Below are positions 15,866 through 22,282 of a stretch of 23,929 bases of DNA, piece after piece (positions within the stretch are counted from its first letter, which is position 1; each line of letters opens with the position of its first letter). The position numbers were made by a program, and so were the translations under genes. The notes under the pieces were generated by a model. The model was given only the letters and a program-made list of their open reading frames with translations. It made no database searches and was not told where the DNA came from. Origin of the DNA: Sulfidibacterium sp046706345 (GTDB taxonomy: Bacteria > Bacteroidota > Bacteroidia > Bacteroidales > F082); the NCBI GenBank assembly GCA_046706345.1, contig JBJKPL010000306.1:1-23929 (forward strand), in the 5' to 3' direction.

Positions 15866-16039
15866 TTAAGCCGGAACAATGGCTTCGGTGGGGCATACAT
15901 CCACACAGGCGCCATCGTCGGTGCATTTTTCGGCATCGATCACATAAACGTCGCCTTCGTCGGAGATGGCATCATAAGCGCATTCATCAAGGCAAGCGCC
16001 GCATGCTGTACACAGATCGGGTTCAATTTTATAAGCCAT
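15866..16039 (-). CDS. Ferredoxin 3, Asp-substituted and with an altered first motif
   Basis: 57 residues from the ATG at 16039 to a TAA at 15866. The first motif keeps Cys10, Cys13, Cys16 and Cys20, but the usual proline after the fourth cysteine is Ala (ECAYDAIS). One residue is inserted in the linker compared with the other copies (SDEGDV instead of SEGDV). The second motif reads Cys39-Thr-Asp-Asp42-Gly-Ala-Cys45-x3-Cys49-Pro, with Asp in place of the middle cysteine (codon GAT). The shared IDAEKCTDDG string groups this copy with ferredoxin 2. It is closest to korA, divergently transcribed across a 336-base gap. An Asp-ligated or [3Fe-4S] second cluster is inferred from related proteins. 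Confidence 0.95.
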   Translation of the reverse strand: MAYKIEPDLCTACGACLDECAYDAISDEGDVYVIDAEKCTDDGACVDVCPTEAIVPA

Positions 16040-16069
16040 AGCAGTTAATTTTTTAAGTTACAATGGTTA

Positions 16070-16097
16070 CAAATATATAAGGAATGTTTTAAATCAA
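16070..16097 (-). promoter_or_regulatory. Promoter for ferredoxin 3
   Basis: TATATTTG on the minus strand (16077-16070), with a TTG at 16097-16095 that leaves a 17-base gap. The -7 element lies 30 bases before the start codon. Confidence 0.6.
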
Positions 16098-16194
16098 TAA
16101 GAGATTCCCCGAAAAAAATCAGAATCCCGTTAATTATTACTCAGTCTGAATAACGGCCGATTTGCTGACCGTAACAAATTTAGACTCGTTTTAA

Positions 16195-16222
16195 TTAGCA
16201 AAAGCAGGTTGTGATTTGCTAA
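16195..16222. promoter_or_regulatory. Inverted repeat, candidate operator between ferredoxin 3 and korA
   Basis: TTAGCAAA (16195-16202) and TTTGCTAA (16215-16222) are exact inverted repeats whose centres are 20 bases apart, close to two helical turns. A further related half, TTTGCTGA, is at 16161-16168. It is located between the divergent promoters, about 95 bases upstream of the korA -33 element. A regulator dimer site is inferred. The rest of the 336-base gap (16040-16375) is AT-rich with no ORF or RNA gene seen. Confidence 0.4.
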
Positions 16223-16316
16223 CAAACTAATTTTAACAGGCTGTTACATAGTCTTTTTTAAATATGTAATTATGTTCAATATGTTGTTTCAATCGTTTTA
16301 AAAAAAAAGGCGTTGA

Positions 16317-16349
16317 TTGGCGCATAGGAAAATAATTGCCTTAATTTTG
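16317..16349 (+). promoter_or_regulatory. Bacteroidota promoter for korAB
   Basis: TTG at 16317-16319 (-33) and TAATTTTG at 16342-16349 (-7) are separated by 22 bases, and the -7 lies 26 bases before the korA ATG. Confidence 0.6.
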
Positions 16350-16375
16350 CCGTGTTTTATTAACAATAAAATTAT

Positions 16376-18223
16376 ATGACAACGAAAAAAGATAAAGTGG
16401 TTGAACTGGAGTCTGCTGTTGTTCGATTTGCTGGTGATTCGGGGGATGGAATGCAGTTGACCGGAAGTCTTTTCTCAGATTCGACCGCCTTTGCAGGAAA
16501 CGATTTTGCTACATTTCCTGATTTTCCGTCCGAGATCCGGGCACCTCAGGGCACCATCTCGGGGGTATCGGGTTTTCAGATCCATTTCGGGCACAAAAGT
16601 GTGCATACTACCGGCGACCTGGCTGATGTGCTGGTCGCCATGAACCCGGCTTCTTTGAAAGCCAATTTGAAATGGATTAAAGATGATGCCATCATCATTG
16701 TGGACAGTGATTCCTTTACCGACAAGAACCTCGAAAAGGCAGGCTGGACTTCCAATCCGCTGGAAGACGACGTGTTGATTGATCATCAGGTCATCAAAGC
16801 TCCGTTGACGGAAATGACCCGTGAGACCGTAAAAGATCTTGATCTGGACAACAAATCCGCCTTGAAATCCAAGAATATGTTTGCTCTCGGGGTGATCTTT
16901 TATCTTTTCAACAGGGATTACACAAAGACCTACGGATATTTCGAAAGTAAATTCAGAAAAAACCCGCTCGTTGTCGAAGCAAACAAGAAAGTGCTGGCTG
17001 CCGGGTACAACTATGCCGAGACCCTGGAAGCTTTCACCAATACCTTCCGTATCGAGAAGGCAAACCTTGAAAAAGGACGCTACCGTAATGTCACGGGAAA
17101 CCTGGCCACCGCCTGGGGTTTTCTCGCGGCTTCCGAACGTTCCGGAAGACCTATTTATTTAGGATCTTATCCTATTACGCCTGCCACCGATATTTTGCAG
17201 GAGCTTTCCAAGCACAAACAGTTTACCTGTATCACGCAACAGGCCGAAGACGAGATTGCAGGCGTCGTTTCCACCATCGGTGGCAGCTTTGCCGGCGCGT
17301 TGGCCGTGACCACCACCTCCGGTCCGGGACTTTCGCTGAAAAGCGAGGCCATCGGTCTGGCCGTGATGACCGAGTTGCCCATGGTGATCGTGGATGTACA
17401 GCGTGGCGGTCCGTCCACAGGACTTCCCACCAAATCGGAACAGTCTGACCTGATGCAGGCATTGTATGGCAGAAACGGCGAAGCGCCGGTGATCGTGATC
17501 GCCGCCTCCAGTGCTGCCGATGCTTTTTATTCCGCCTACGAAGCAGCCAAACTCGCCATGGAACACATGACGCCGGTAATTTTGCTGACGGACGGCTCCA
17601 TCGGCAACGGGTCGGAAGTTTTCAAAATTCCGAAAGTCGCCGACCTGCCGGACATCTATCCGCCCATTGCCAACGCCAATGATCGGGATTTCAAACCTTA
17701 CAAAAGAGATCCCGAAAAACTCAACCGTCCCTGGGCCATTGCCGGCACCCCCGGATTAAGGCATCGTCTGGGCGGCCTCGAGAAAGAAGACATTACCGGC
17801 AACGTTTCACACGATCCGGTGAACCATCAGCGCATGACTGACCTTCGCCAGGAAAAAGTGATGCGTGTCGCCAACTATATTCCCGACCTGGAAGTGGAGG
17901 GAGATCCCGAAGGGGACGTCCTGGTTGTCGGCTGGGGTGGTACACACGGCGTATTACTTACGGCCGTAGAAGAACTGCGCTCCCAAGGGAAATCCATCAG
18001 CCTGGCGCACTTCAAACACATCATGCCACTGCCTAAAAATGTGGATGAAGTATTTTCAAAATACAAAAAGATCATTGTCTGTGAGATCAACATGGGTCAG
18101 TTTGCCAATTACCTGCGCATGACCCATCCCGATTTCAAATACGAACAATATAACAAGGTACAAGGGCTACCTTTTATGGTGTCGGAATTAAAAACGAAAT
18201 TCGACACCCTATTAAACGCATAA
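16376..18223 (+). CDS. korA: 2-oxoglutarate:ferredoxin oxidoreductase, fused gamma-alpha subunit
   Basis: 615 residues. With KorB it interconverts 2-oxoglutarate + CoA and succinyl-CoA + CO2 using ferredoxin; the direction depends on metabolism. Residues about 10-215 are the gamma domain, with the signature RFAGDSGDGMQLTG (17-30) and FPDFPSEIRAPQGTISGV (47-64). Residues from about 235 form the alpha, thiamine-pyrimidine domain (GSYPITPATDILQELS at 263-278, TTSGPGLSLKSEAIGLAV at 313-330, VQRGGPSTGLPTKSEQSD at 341-358). The C-terminal transketolase-like domain (about 515-615) includes WGGTHGVLLTAVEELR. The gamma-alpha fusion and length match KorA of the two-subunit KorAB type. The ATG at 16376 is the only sensible start. 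The gene is cotranscribed with korB and divergent to the ferredoxin triplet. Confidence 0.96.
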   Translation: MTTKKDKVVELESAVVRFAGDSGDGMQLTGSLFSDSTAFAGNDFATFPDFPSEIRAPQGTISGVSGFQIHFGHKSVHTTGDLADVLVAMNPASLKANLKWIKDDAIIIVDSDSFTDKNLEKAGWTSNPLEDDVLIDHQVIKAPLTEMTRETVKDLDLDNKSALKSKNMFALGVIFYLFNRDYTKTYGYFESKFRKNPLVVEANKKVLAAGYNYAETLEAFTNTFRIEKANLEKGRYRNVTGNLATAWGFLAASERSGRPIYLGSYPITPATDILQELSKHKQFTCITQQAEDEIAGVVSTIGGSFAGALAVTTTSGPGLSLKSEAIGLAVMTELPMVIVDVQRGGPSTGLPTKSEQSDLMQALYGRNGEAPVIVIAASSAADAFYSAYEAAKLAMEHMTPVILLTDGSIGNGSEVFKIPKVADLPDIYPPIANANDRDFKPYKRDPEKLNRPWAIAGTPGLRHRLGGLEKEDITGNVSHDPVNHQRMTDLRQEKVMRVANYIPDLEVEGDPEGDVLVVGWGGTHGVLLTAVEELRSQGKSISLAHFKHIMPLPKNVDEVFSKYKKIIVCEINMGQFANYLRMTHPDFKYEQYNKVQGLPFMVSELKTKFDTLLNA

Positions 18224-18227
18224 GATC

Positions 18228-19271
18228 ATGGATCAAAAAATAGAACTTCAGGAAATTGAACTTACCAAACTTGATTTCGAGAGCGACCAGATGGTAAAAT
18301 GGTGCCCGGGTTGCGGTGACCATGCCATCCTGAAATCAGTGGAAAATGTTTTCCCTTTGGTAGGAGAAAAATTGGGTTATAAAAAGGAAGATTTCGTGGT
18401 GGTTTCCGGTATCGGGTGTTCTTCACGATTCCCTTATTATATGAATACTTACGGCATTCATGGCATCCACGGACGTGCCGCTGCCCTGGCCATGGGCATC
18501 AAACTCGCCAATCCCAAACTTTGCGTCTGGATGATCAGCGGCGATGGCGACTCCATGGCCATCGGCGGGAACCACTTCATCCACATCGCCCGAAGAAACC
18601 CGGATATCAACTATCTCATGTTCAACAACCAGATCTACGGCCTGACCAAAGGGCAGTATTCACCTACCACCCCGAAAGGTCAGAAAACCAAGACTTCCCC
18701 GCAAGGGAATTTTGAGACGCCTTTCAACGCCGGAAATCTGGTGATCGGTGCCGGCGGCAAATTCTTTGCCCGCGCCATCGACACCGACATGAAACTCATG
18801 CAGCAGATCTTCCTGGAAGCCGGGTTGCACCATGGAACCTCCATCGTGGAAATCCTGCAAAACTGCGTCATCTTCAACAACAAGGCACATGAACTGATTT
18901 CGGGAAAAGAAACCAAATACGACAACCAGCTGATCCTGGAAGCCGGCCAGCCCATGCTCTTTGGCAAAAACAAGGAGAAAGGCCTGATCCTGGATGGGAC
19001 CCAGCTGAAAGTCGTAATGCTTGGTGAAGACGGAATTACGGAGAACGATATTCTGGTTCATGATCCCGCCACCGAAGATGCTGGAATCCATATGATGCTT
19101 GCCAGCATGAAAGCACCGGAGTTCCCGGTTGCTTTGGGGGTGATCCGTTCGGTTACTTCCGAAACGCTGGAAGATGCCGTATGGAACTCTGTGGAACATG
19201 AAAAAGAAGTTTCGCCCTATAAAACGGTGGATGATCTGCTGAACAGCGGAAACACCTGGGAAATCAAATAA
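18228..19271 (+). CDS. korB: 2-oxoglutarate:ferredoxin oxidoreductase, beta subunit
   Basis: 347 residues, starting 4 bases after korA. It binds thiamine diphosphate and a [4Fe-4S] cluster. KWCPGCGDHAIL (25-36) provides Cys26 and Cys29, GIGCSSRFP (61-69) provides Cys64, and EILQNC gives Cys213 as the likely fourth ligand. The thiamine/Mg motif GDGDSMAIGGNH is at 105-116, continued by NNQIYGLTKGQYSPTTP (133-149). TYGIHGIHGRAAALAMG (74-90) is typical of 2-oxoacid oxidoreductase beta chains. There is no extra ferredoxin-like delta domain here or in KorA, so electrons must go to a separate ferredoxin, for which the three divergent genes are natural candidates. A strong shared terminator follows. 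Confidence 0.96.
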   Translation: MDQKIELQEIELTKLDFESDQMVKWCPGCGDHAILKSVENVFPLVGEKLGYKKEDFVVVSGIGCSSRFPYYMNTYGIHGIHGRAAALAMGIKLANPKLCVWMISGDGDSMAIGGNHFIHIARRNPDINYLMFNNQIYGLTKGQYSPTTPKGQKTKTSPQGNFETPFNAGNLVIGAGGKFFARAIDTDMKLMQQIFLEAGLHHGTSIVEILQNCVIFNNKAHELISGKETKYDNQLILEAGQPMLFGKNKEKGLILDGTQLKVVMLGEDGITENDILVHDPATEDAGIHMMLASMKAPEFPVALGVIRSVTSETLEDAVWNSVEHEKEVSPYKTVDDLLNSGNTWEIK

Positions 19272-19288
19272 TCCCCACAATTTCAAAT

Positions 19289-19323
19289 AAAAAGGGCGCC
19301 CTGAAATTCAGGGCGCCCTTTTT
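19289..19323. terminator. Bidirectional terminator between korB and the racemase gene
   Basis: AAAAAGGGCGCCCTGA (19289-19304) and TCAGGGCGCCCTTTTT (19308-19323) form a perfect 16-base-pair stem with an AAT loop, flanked by A and T runs on the proper sides for both convergent genes. Confidence 0.94.
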
Positions 19324-19327
19324 ATTT

Positions 19328-20023
19328 TCAGGATTCCAGTGCAAAATTCACGATCGCTGCAGCATGAATGGCAGTGGTATCAAATACCGGAATTTCAGCG
19401 TCGGCCTGTTTTATGAGCATCGGAAGTTCCGTACAACCCAGGATCACGCCAGCGACCTGATGGTCTTGCTGCATCCGTTCCATGATCTTCAACACCGTCT
19501 TCCGGCTTTCCGCTTCCAGTTGGCCATAAGCCAGCTCCTGCATGATGATCCGGTGGATGGTTATCCTTTCATCCCGATCGGGAATAACCGCCTCAATGCC
19601 ATGGGCCTTCAAAGCTTCACCGTAGTAAGGATCGGCCATGGCAAAGTCGGTTCCCAGCAGCGCTACCTTTTCAATTCCGTAGTTTCCGATGGCTTCCGAC
19701 ACCGAGTCGACCATATCCACGATGGGCAAACCGCTGGCCAGCGATGCCGCATTTCCCACCTTGGCCAGGGTATTGGAGCAGATGGCAAAGAAATCCGCCC
19801 CCTCCCGCTTCAACGCCAGCGCTCTTTGCGAAAACAAAGTTTCTATTGCCGTCCAGTGGCCCTCGGTCATCATCTGCAACACTTCTTCGAAGTTTACGGA
19901 ATACAGCATGATTTCCAGTGTATGATGAAATCCCAATGTCTTATTGGACAGTTGATTGATCAGTCTATAATAGTCAATGGTCGAGGTCCAGGTAACCCCG
20001 CCGATGAGTCCCGGCTTTTTCAT
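19328..20023 (-). CDS. Aspartate/glutamate racemase family protein
   Basis: 231 residues from the ATG at 20023. An in-frame ATG at 20053 lies in the promoter-like element, and MKKPGLIGGVTWTSTIDYYR is the family's usual beginning. The two catalytic cysteines are present: Cys82 in ICSNT (81-85) and Cys197 in LGCTELP (195-201), in the symmetric arrangement of PLP-independent racemases. GGVTWTST (8-15) and the NFEEV/ALKREGADF segments match the aspartate racemase (RacX/YgeA) group rather than MurI. In that group substrates are often broad-specificity amino acids, so D-aspartate or D-glutamate formation is only likely. The His often found after the first Cys motif (NTMHK) is Ala here (NTLAK). It is monocistronic and convergent with korB. 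Confidence 0.88.
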   Translation of the reverse strand: MKKPGLIGGVTWTSTIDYYRLINQLSNKTLGFHHTLEIMLYSVNFEEVLQMMTEGHWTAIETLFSQRALALKREGADFFAICSNTLAKVGNAASLASGLPIVDMVDSVSEAIGNYGIEKVALLGTDFAMADPYYGEALKAHGIEAVIPDRDERITIHRIIMQELAYGQLEAESRKTVLKIMERMQQDHQVAGVILGCTELPMLIKQADAEIPVFDTTAIHAAAIVNFALES

Positions 20024-20050
20024 TGTTCTGGATTTGGATGGTTCGTTCCC

Positions 20051-20058
20051 CAAAGATA
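20051..20058 (-). promoter_or_regulatory. -7 element for the racemase gene
   Basis: TATCTTTG on the minus strand, 27 bases before the ATG at 20023. Its position supports that start over the ATG at 20053. Confidence 0.5.
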
Positions 20059-20213
20059 AGGCCTAAACATCATTTCTTCATGAAGTTTTTTGTATTTTCG
20101 ATGAAATTCGTAAAAAAATCCAGGGTGTCGGAGGCGAAAGTAGAGATTTCTCCATTTACCGACCCGCTTCCCCCATTCACCGAATTTTGTTTTCCCTGCC
20201 GTCAACAACATTC

Positions 20214-20221
20214 TATATTTG
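20214..20221 (+). promoter_or_regulatory. -7 element for the LiaF-LytST operon
   Basis: TATATTTG fits TAnnTTTG exactly and lies 19 bases before the ATG at 20241, so the 5' leader would be short. A TTTG at 20186-20189 is 24 bases upstream, slightly far. The remaining 20059-20213 region shows no gene. Confidence 0.55.
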
Positions 20222-20240
20222 CAGTATAAAATTCACAACC

Positions 20241-20963
20241 ATGGAAGACAACAAAAAATATCCTCGCGCATCAAACGGAAGACTCGTTTTCGGAGGCCTG
20301 CTGGTATTGGCAGGAGCAATCATCATGCTGGGAAATTTTGACTTTATCAACATAAACTTATCTTACTACATTTTCAACTGGAAGAGCTTTCTGATCTATC
20401 TGGGTCTGTATTTCCTGGCTACGCGCCCCAACAAGAACACCGCTTATGTGCTCATTGGTTTGGGCATTTTGTTCTGGTTTCCTTCCCTGCTGGGTCAAAA
20501 CGTCCAGTTGGGCGATGTGTTTTGGCCCCTGATCCTGATTGGGATCGGATACCTGTTAATCACCCGCCAGCACAACAGCTTTCGACGGGCACATACCGGC
20601 GAAAATCCAGGTGACGAGAAGGTCTCCGGTTATCTGGACCATCTGTCTCTTTTCGGCGGCAGTGTGAAAATCGTTCAGTCCAACAATTTCAAGGGCGGGA
20701 ACATCACCGCAATCTTCGGAGGTTCCGAGTTCGACCTGACCCATGTGGAAATGGAATCCGACACCGCCGTCATCGATGTCTTTGCCTTGTTCGGCGGTAC
20801 CAAATTCATTGTGCCCGAAGGCTGGAAAGTCCAGTCGGATGCGGTTCCTATCTTTGGAGGGTTTACCGATAAAAGGAGAACCAACCTGAGCAATGCCGGC
20901 GAAAAATTGTTGATCATCAAAGGAATGATCATCATGGGTGGCGTGGAAGTCAAAAGTTTTTAA
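20241..20963 (+). CDS. LiaF-like membrane protein
   Basis: 240 residues from the ATG at 20241; the frame is open from 20187, but that includes the promoter element. Four hydrophobic segments at about 14-31, 46-60, 68-83 and 95-107 form an N-terminal membrane domain of the LiaF/DUF5668 kind. The C-terminal half is a soluble beta-rich domain with repeated FGG motifs (SLFGGSVKIV, AIFGGSEFDL, ALFGGTKFIV, PIFGGFTDKR), the pattern of LiaF C-terminal (DUF2154) domains. In Bacillus, LiaF inhibits the cell-envelope stress system LiaRS. Here the gene heads an apparent operon with a TM2 protein and a LytS/LytTR pair, so a similar modulating role toward that kinase is plausible but inferred. Confidence 0.82.
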   Translation: MEDNKKYPRASNGRLVFGGLLVLAGAIIMLGNFDFININLSYYIFNWKSFLIYLGLYFLATRPNKNTAYVLIGLGILFWFPSLLGQNVQLGDVFWPLILIGIGYLLITRQHNSFRRAHTGENPGDEKVSGYLDHLSLFGGSVKIVQSNNFKGGNITAIFGGSEFDLTHVEMESDTAVIDVFALFGGTKFIVPEGWKVQSDAVPIFGGFTDKRRTNLSNAGEKLLIIKGMIIMGGVEVKSF

Positions 20964-20978
20964 TTTAAAATCATCGTT

Positions 20979-21197
20979 ATGAAATCAAAAGCAGTAGCGT
21001 ATTTATTATGGTTCTTTTTTGGGTTCTTTTCAGCTCACCGTTTCTATCTTGGTAAAGTCACCAGTGGGGTGATCTATCTGCTCACCGGCCAGCTTTTGGG
21101 CATCGGCTGGATCATTGACCTGTTCCTGATCGACGGCATGGTGGATCAGTACAATCTGGAAAACAGGGTGCGACACATCGAAACCGTCTGGATCTGA
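20979..21197 (+). CDS. Small TM2-domain membrane protein
   Basis: 72 residues. Two hydrophobic helices (about 5-20 and 29-50) are joined by a short turn with the TM2 signature FFGFFSAHRFYLGK, and GWIIDLFLIDGMVD follows. The domain is widespread, its biochemical role is unknown, and the protein probably sits in the inner membrane. It starts 15 bases after the LiaF-like gene and ends 32 bases before the histidine kinase gene, with no terminator between, so it appears to belong to the same operon. Confidence 0.88.
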   Translation: MKSKAVAYLLWFFFGFFSAHRFYLGKVTSGVIYLLTGQLLGIGWIIDLFLIDGMVDQYNLENRVRHIETVWI

Positions 21198-21229
21198 TCC
21201 CGGCTTAAAAAACCCGATTCACTGAAGTC

Positions 21230-22279
21230 ATGCTAAATCCATTATCCCAAAACAGAAGTTATATTGCCACCTACATCATGGTATGGGCCGCGATCATCGC
21301 GCTCCATACCCTGATCATCAATCTATTTTACGGGATCAACAGCCTTACCAGCCTCGGGGACTCCCTGGTTTTCAACATCATTTTCATGGTGATCGGTTTC
21401 AGTCTCTGGTATGTCATCCGGTTTAACCTGAAGGAGAAACCTTCGATCATTGATGTGATATTCAACCATCTGCTGGTGGCCCTGGTGATCATCGTGCTGT
21501 GGCTTGGCGCCGGATATTTCATCCTCATCAACCTGTTCCCCAACAACACAGATTACATCACCTTTTTGCAGCATTCCCTGGCCTGGCGATCCGTTACCGG
21601 GGTTTTTTATTATCTGCTTTTCGTGATGTTTTACTACCTGATCCTGTATTACGACGACCTGCAGGAGAAAATGAAAACGGAAAGCGAACTTCAGAAACTG
21701 GTGACCAAAGCCGAACTGGACGCACTGAAATCGCAGATCAACCCCCATTTTCTCTTCAACAGCCTGAATTCCATCAGCTCATTGACGATCACAAAACCTG
21801 AAAAGGCCCAGGATATGGTCATCAAACTTTCCGATTTTTTGCGTTATTCATTGAGTCACAGCAAGAACGAACAGGCCAGCCTGAAGGAGGAGTTCGAAAA
21901 CCTGAGGCGGTATCTGGAGATTGAAAAGATCCGGTTTGGCAACCGGCTCAAATTTATTTTCGATGTCCCCGACAAGTGTTACGACAGCCGGATCCCCAAC
22001 ATGATCCTGCAGCCGCTGATCGAAAATTCGATCAAACACGGGGTATATAAAAGTTCGGAAGAAACCGAGGTGGACATTCGATGCAGGGAAGAAAATGACT
22101 ATATTGCAATAGAAATTACAAACGATTATGATCCGGATACGAAAAAACCGGTGGGAGAAGGCGTGGGTCTGAAGAACATCCGCAAACGCTTACTCCTGAT
22201 TTACGGCCGTAACGACCTGCTGGAAACCGTAGCCGAGAAAATGATCTTTAAAGCCATCTTGAAACTGCCAAAAAATTAA
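21230..22279 (+). CDS. LytS/YehU-type sensor histidine kinase
   Basis: 349 residues. Four transmembrane segments fall roughly at 13-33, 45-64, 78-102 and 120-140, with little periplasmic sequence between them, suggesting sensing within or through the membrane. A short coiled-coil linker (143-165) leads to the His_kinase (PF06580-type) core. The phosphoacceptor His173 is in SQINPHFLFNSLNS (168-181). The ATP-binding N-box LQPLIENSIKHG is at 260-271, and the G-box GVGLKNIRKRL at 311-321. It phosphorylates the LytTR regulator encoded 3 bases downstream. The signal is unknown; the LiaF-like and TM2 neighbours suggest envelope status. Confidence 0.93.
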   Translation: MLNPLSQNRSYIATYIMVWAAIIALHTLIINLFYGINSLTSLGDSLVFNIIFMVIGFSLWYVIRFNLKEKPSIIDVIFNHLLVALVIIVLWLGAGYFILINLFPNNTDYITFLQHSLAWRSVTGVFYYLLFVMFYYLILYYDDLQEKMKTESELQKLVTKAELDALKSQINPHFLFNSLNSISSLTITKPEKAQDMVIKLSDFLRYSLSHSKNEQASLKEEFENLRRYLEIEKIRFGNRLKFIFDVPDKCYDSRIPNMILQPLIENSIKHGVYKSSEETEVDIRCREENDYIAIEITNDYDPDTKKPVGEGVGLKNIRKRLLLIYGRNDLLETVAEKMIFKAILKLPKN

Positions 22280-22282
22280 ACC

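Larger units (their letters stand above)
15179..16077 (-). repeat. Three tandem ferredoxin cassettes (promoter, gene, terminator)
   Basis: Three direct gene-length repeats of about 350 bases. Each contains a TATnTTTG element, a short A/T-rich leader with AACTTAAAAA or TTAAAAAAATTAA close to the start, a MAY(K/R)I(D/E)PD ferredoxin and a hairpin terminator. The leaders of copies 1 and 2 share GCCGCG after the -7 element, so promoters were duplicated with the genes, whereas the terminator stems differ in sequence. Confidence 0.8.

Noticed and set aside
15520..16048. Plus-strand open frames across the ferredoxin triplet (173 and 80 codons)
   Set aside because: They are antisense to the three ferredoxin genes, whose cysteine motifs are unmistakable on the minus strand, and they run through two terminators.
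15179..16097. CRISPR-like or mobile repeat array
   Set aside because: The regular hairpins at about 350-base spacing are individual gene terminators with different sequences, and the repeated units are protein-coding.
16040..16375. Possible small RNA or riboswitch in the ferredoxin 3/korA gap
   Set aside because: The region is AT-rich, with only a short dyad. No stable multi-stem structure, known riboswitch core or terminator was seen before korA.
20020..20240. Small genes in the racemase/LiaF gap (63 and 68 codons)
   Set aside because: The frames overlap each other and the promoter elements, lack start context and motifs, and look like chance open frames.
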